DNA from: Mycobacterium rhizamassiliense
GTDB taxonomy: Bacteria > Actinomycetota > Actinomycetes > Mycobacteriales > Mycobacteriaceae
Reading direction: 5' to 3'
DNA length: 64,000 nucleotides
Assembly (NCBI RefSeq): GCF_900157375.1
Contig: NZ_LT721901.1
Coordinates: forward strand, 1,234,365-1,298,364
The stretch's first letter is position 1, and every line of letters begins with the position of its first letter. The notes under the pieces were generated by a model, which was not told the origin of the DNA, ran no database searches, and worked only from the letters and a program-made list of their open reading frames with translations. Shown one piece after another: positions 62,986 through 64,000 of the stretch. Both the position numbers and the translations under genes were made by a program.

Positions 62986-64000
62986 GTGCCCGCCACTGAG
63001 CCGACCGAGGACGAGCCCTTGCCCGCGGCGGCTCCGGCCGCCGCCGCCGGCGGACGATTCGGGGCGGCGATCAGGAACGCGAGCTACCTGCGCAAGTGGT
63101 TCCTGCTGGGCCTCACCATCGGTGTCATCGCCGGCCTGGGCGCGGTCGTCTTCTACCTCGCGTTGAAATACACCGCGGATTTCCTGCTCGGATATCTGGC
63201 CGACTATCACCAGCCGACGCCCGTCGGCGAGGGTGGTAGCCGCGGCTCGACCGGCTTCGCCCGCCCGTGGGTGATCCCGCTGGTGACGACGGCCGGGGCG
63301 CTCGTGTCCGCGGTGCTCGTCGCCCGACTCGCCCCGGAAGCGACCGGCCACGGCACCGATGCGGCCATCGAGGCGGTGCACAGCGACCCGCGCGCCATCC
63401 GGTTCCGGGCCGTGCTGGTCAAGATGGTGGCGAGCGCGCTGACGATCGGTTCGGGCGGCTCGGCCGGCCGCGAAGGCCCCACGGCGCAGATCTCGGCGGG
63501 CTTCTGCTCGCTGCTGACCCGACGTCTCAACCTCTCCGACGAGGACGGCCGGATCGCGGTGGCACTCGGCATCGGCGCGGGCATCGGCGCGATCTTCGCC
63601 GCGCCGCTGGGCGGGGCGGTGCTGGCCGCGTCGATCACCTACCGCGACGACTTCGATTACCGATGCCTGCTGCCGGGTTTCATCACGTCGGGGACCGCCT
63701 ACGCCGTGCTCGGCGCCGTGCTGGGCTTCGATCCGCTGTTCGGCTACATCGACGCCGAGTATCGCTTCGAGCGGGCATGGCCGCTGCTGTGGTTCGTGGT
63801 GATCGGTCTGGCCGGGGCGGCGATCGGCTATCTGTATGCGCGGGTTTTTCACGCCACCGTCCGGCTCACCCGCCGGCTGCCGGGCGGTCCGGTGCTCAAG
63901 CCCGCGGCCGGCGGCCTCCTCGTTGGGCTGCTCGGGTTGCTGATCCCGCAGATACTGAGCAGCGGCTACGGCTGGGCCCAGCTGGCGGCCGATCGCAGTG
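62986..64000 (+). CDS. CLC-family chloride channel/transporter (Rv0143c-like), cut by window edge
   Basis: At least 338 residues are present and the C terminus lies beyond 64000. An Ala/Pro-rich N terminus precedes the first membrane helix (FLLGLTIGVIAGLGAVVFYLAL). The anion-selectivity segment GSGGSAGREGPTAQI (about residues 162-176) and GIGAGIGAIFAAPLGGAV are canonical for CLC proteins. The family moves Cl- alone or in exchange for H+. It starts from a GTG just downstream of a -10 element and diverges from the pirin gene. Confidence 0.93.
   Translation, partial: MPATEPTEDEPLPAAAPAAAAGGRFGAAIRNASYLRKWFLLGLTIGVIAGLGAVVFYLALKYTADFLLGYLADYHQPTPVGEGGSRGSTGFARPWVIPLVTTAGALVSAVLVARLAPEATGHGTDAAIEAVHSDPRAIRFRAVLVKMVASALTIGSGGSAGREGPTAQISAGFCSLLTRRLNLSDEDGRIAVALGIGAGIGAIFAAPLGGAVLAASITYRDDFDYRCLLPGFITSGTAYAVLGAVLGFDPLFGYIDAEYRFERAWPLLWFVVIGLAGAAIGYLYARVFHATVRLTRRLPGGPVLKPAAGGLLVGLLGLLIPQILSSGYGWAQLAADRS

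Overview
The window is high-GC DNA (roughly two-thirds G+C by eye) from a Mycobacterium, most likely a slow-growing non-tuberculous species. The main evidence is a complete mce1-type operon with its usual companions, together with gene-by-gene synteny to the Rv0143c-Rv0181c block of M. tuberculosis, read here in the opposite orientation. All Rv numbers come from memory of family and gene order, not from a search. No rRNA, tRNA, CRISPR array, insertion sequence or phage gene was seen.

Layout. (1) 1-7.7 kb: a LysR regulator (cut by the window edge) divergent from an EamA exporter. Next comes an IclR regulator divergent from a DapB-fold reductase, then pirin, a YhgE/Pip-like membrane protein, LprO and a DUF1275 membrane protein. 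(2) 7.8-24.7 kb: the mce1 locus on the minus strand, in the order fadD5-yrbE1A-yrbE1B-mce1A-F-four Mce-associated genes. The GntR regulator mce1R diverges from fadD5, and the homologues of Rv0164 and Rv0163 follow. (3) 24.7-40.4 kb: an accessory catabolic island between the Rv0163 and Rv0161 homologues. It has a nine-gene minus operon with overlapping or near-abutting junctions (a protein of unknown function, NIPSNAP-like, P450, alcohol dehydrogenase, HpcH/HpaI aldolase, SnoaL-like, SDR, Baeyer-Villiger monooxygenase, esterase). It also has a family III CoA-transferase, an operon of thioesterase, F420-type LLM oxidoreductase and acyl-CoA dehydrogenase, and a plus-strand set of SRPBCC, SMP-30 lactonase, thioesterase and TetR. 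(4) 40.4-48.7 kb: Rv0161-like FAD oxidase, nitroreductase, a frameshifted 3-methyladenine glycosylase, an SDR plus a second DapB-fold reductase, a small His-rich exported protein, two TetR regulators and a CYP125-like P450. (5) 48.7-64 kb: conserved core with the pntAa-pntAb-pntB transhydrogenase, fadE2-ptbB, an Rv0148-like SDR, an aldehyde dehydrogenase, a LytR-CpsA-Psr enzyme, three tandem SAM methyltransferases, TetR, pirin and a CLC chloride channel (cut by the window edge).

The most interesting signal is a 27-bp element, RTGACACTT-N9-TTTGTAAAG. It occurs in near-identical form at three promoter regions of the island (32581, 37515, 38108). A weaker copy with the same spacing (39858) lies just before the island's own tetR gene. 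This suggests one TetR regulon for the island. The enzyme set (P450, alcohol dehydrogenase/SDR, Baeyer-Villiger monooxygenase, esterase/lactonase, CoA-transferase, acyl-CoA dehydrogenase, aldolase) looks like a camphor-style route for breaking an alicyclic or terpenoid ketone. The substrate is inferred and is not shown by the sequence.
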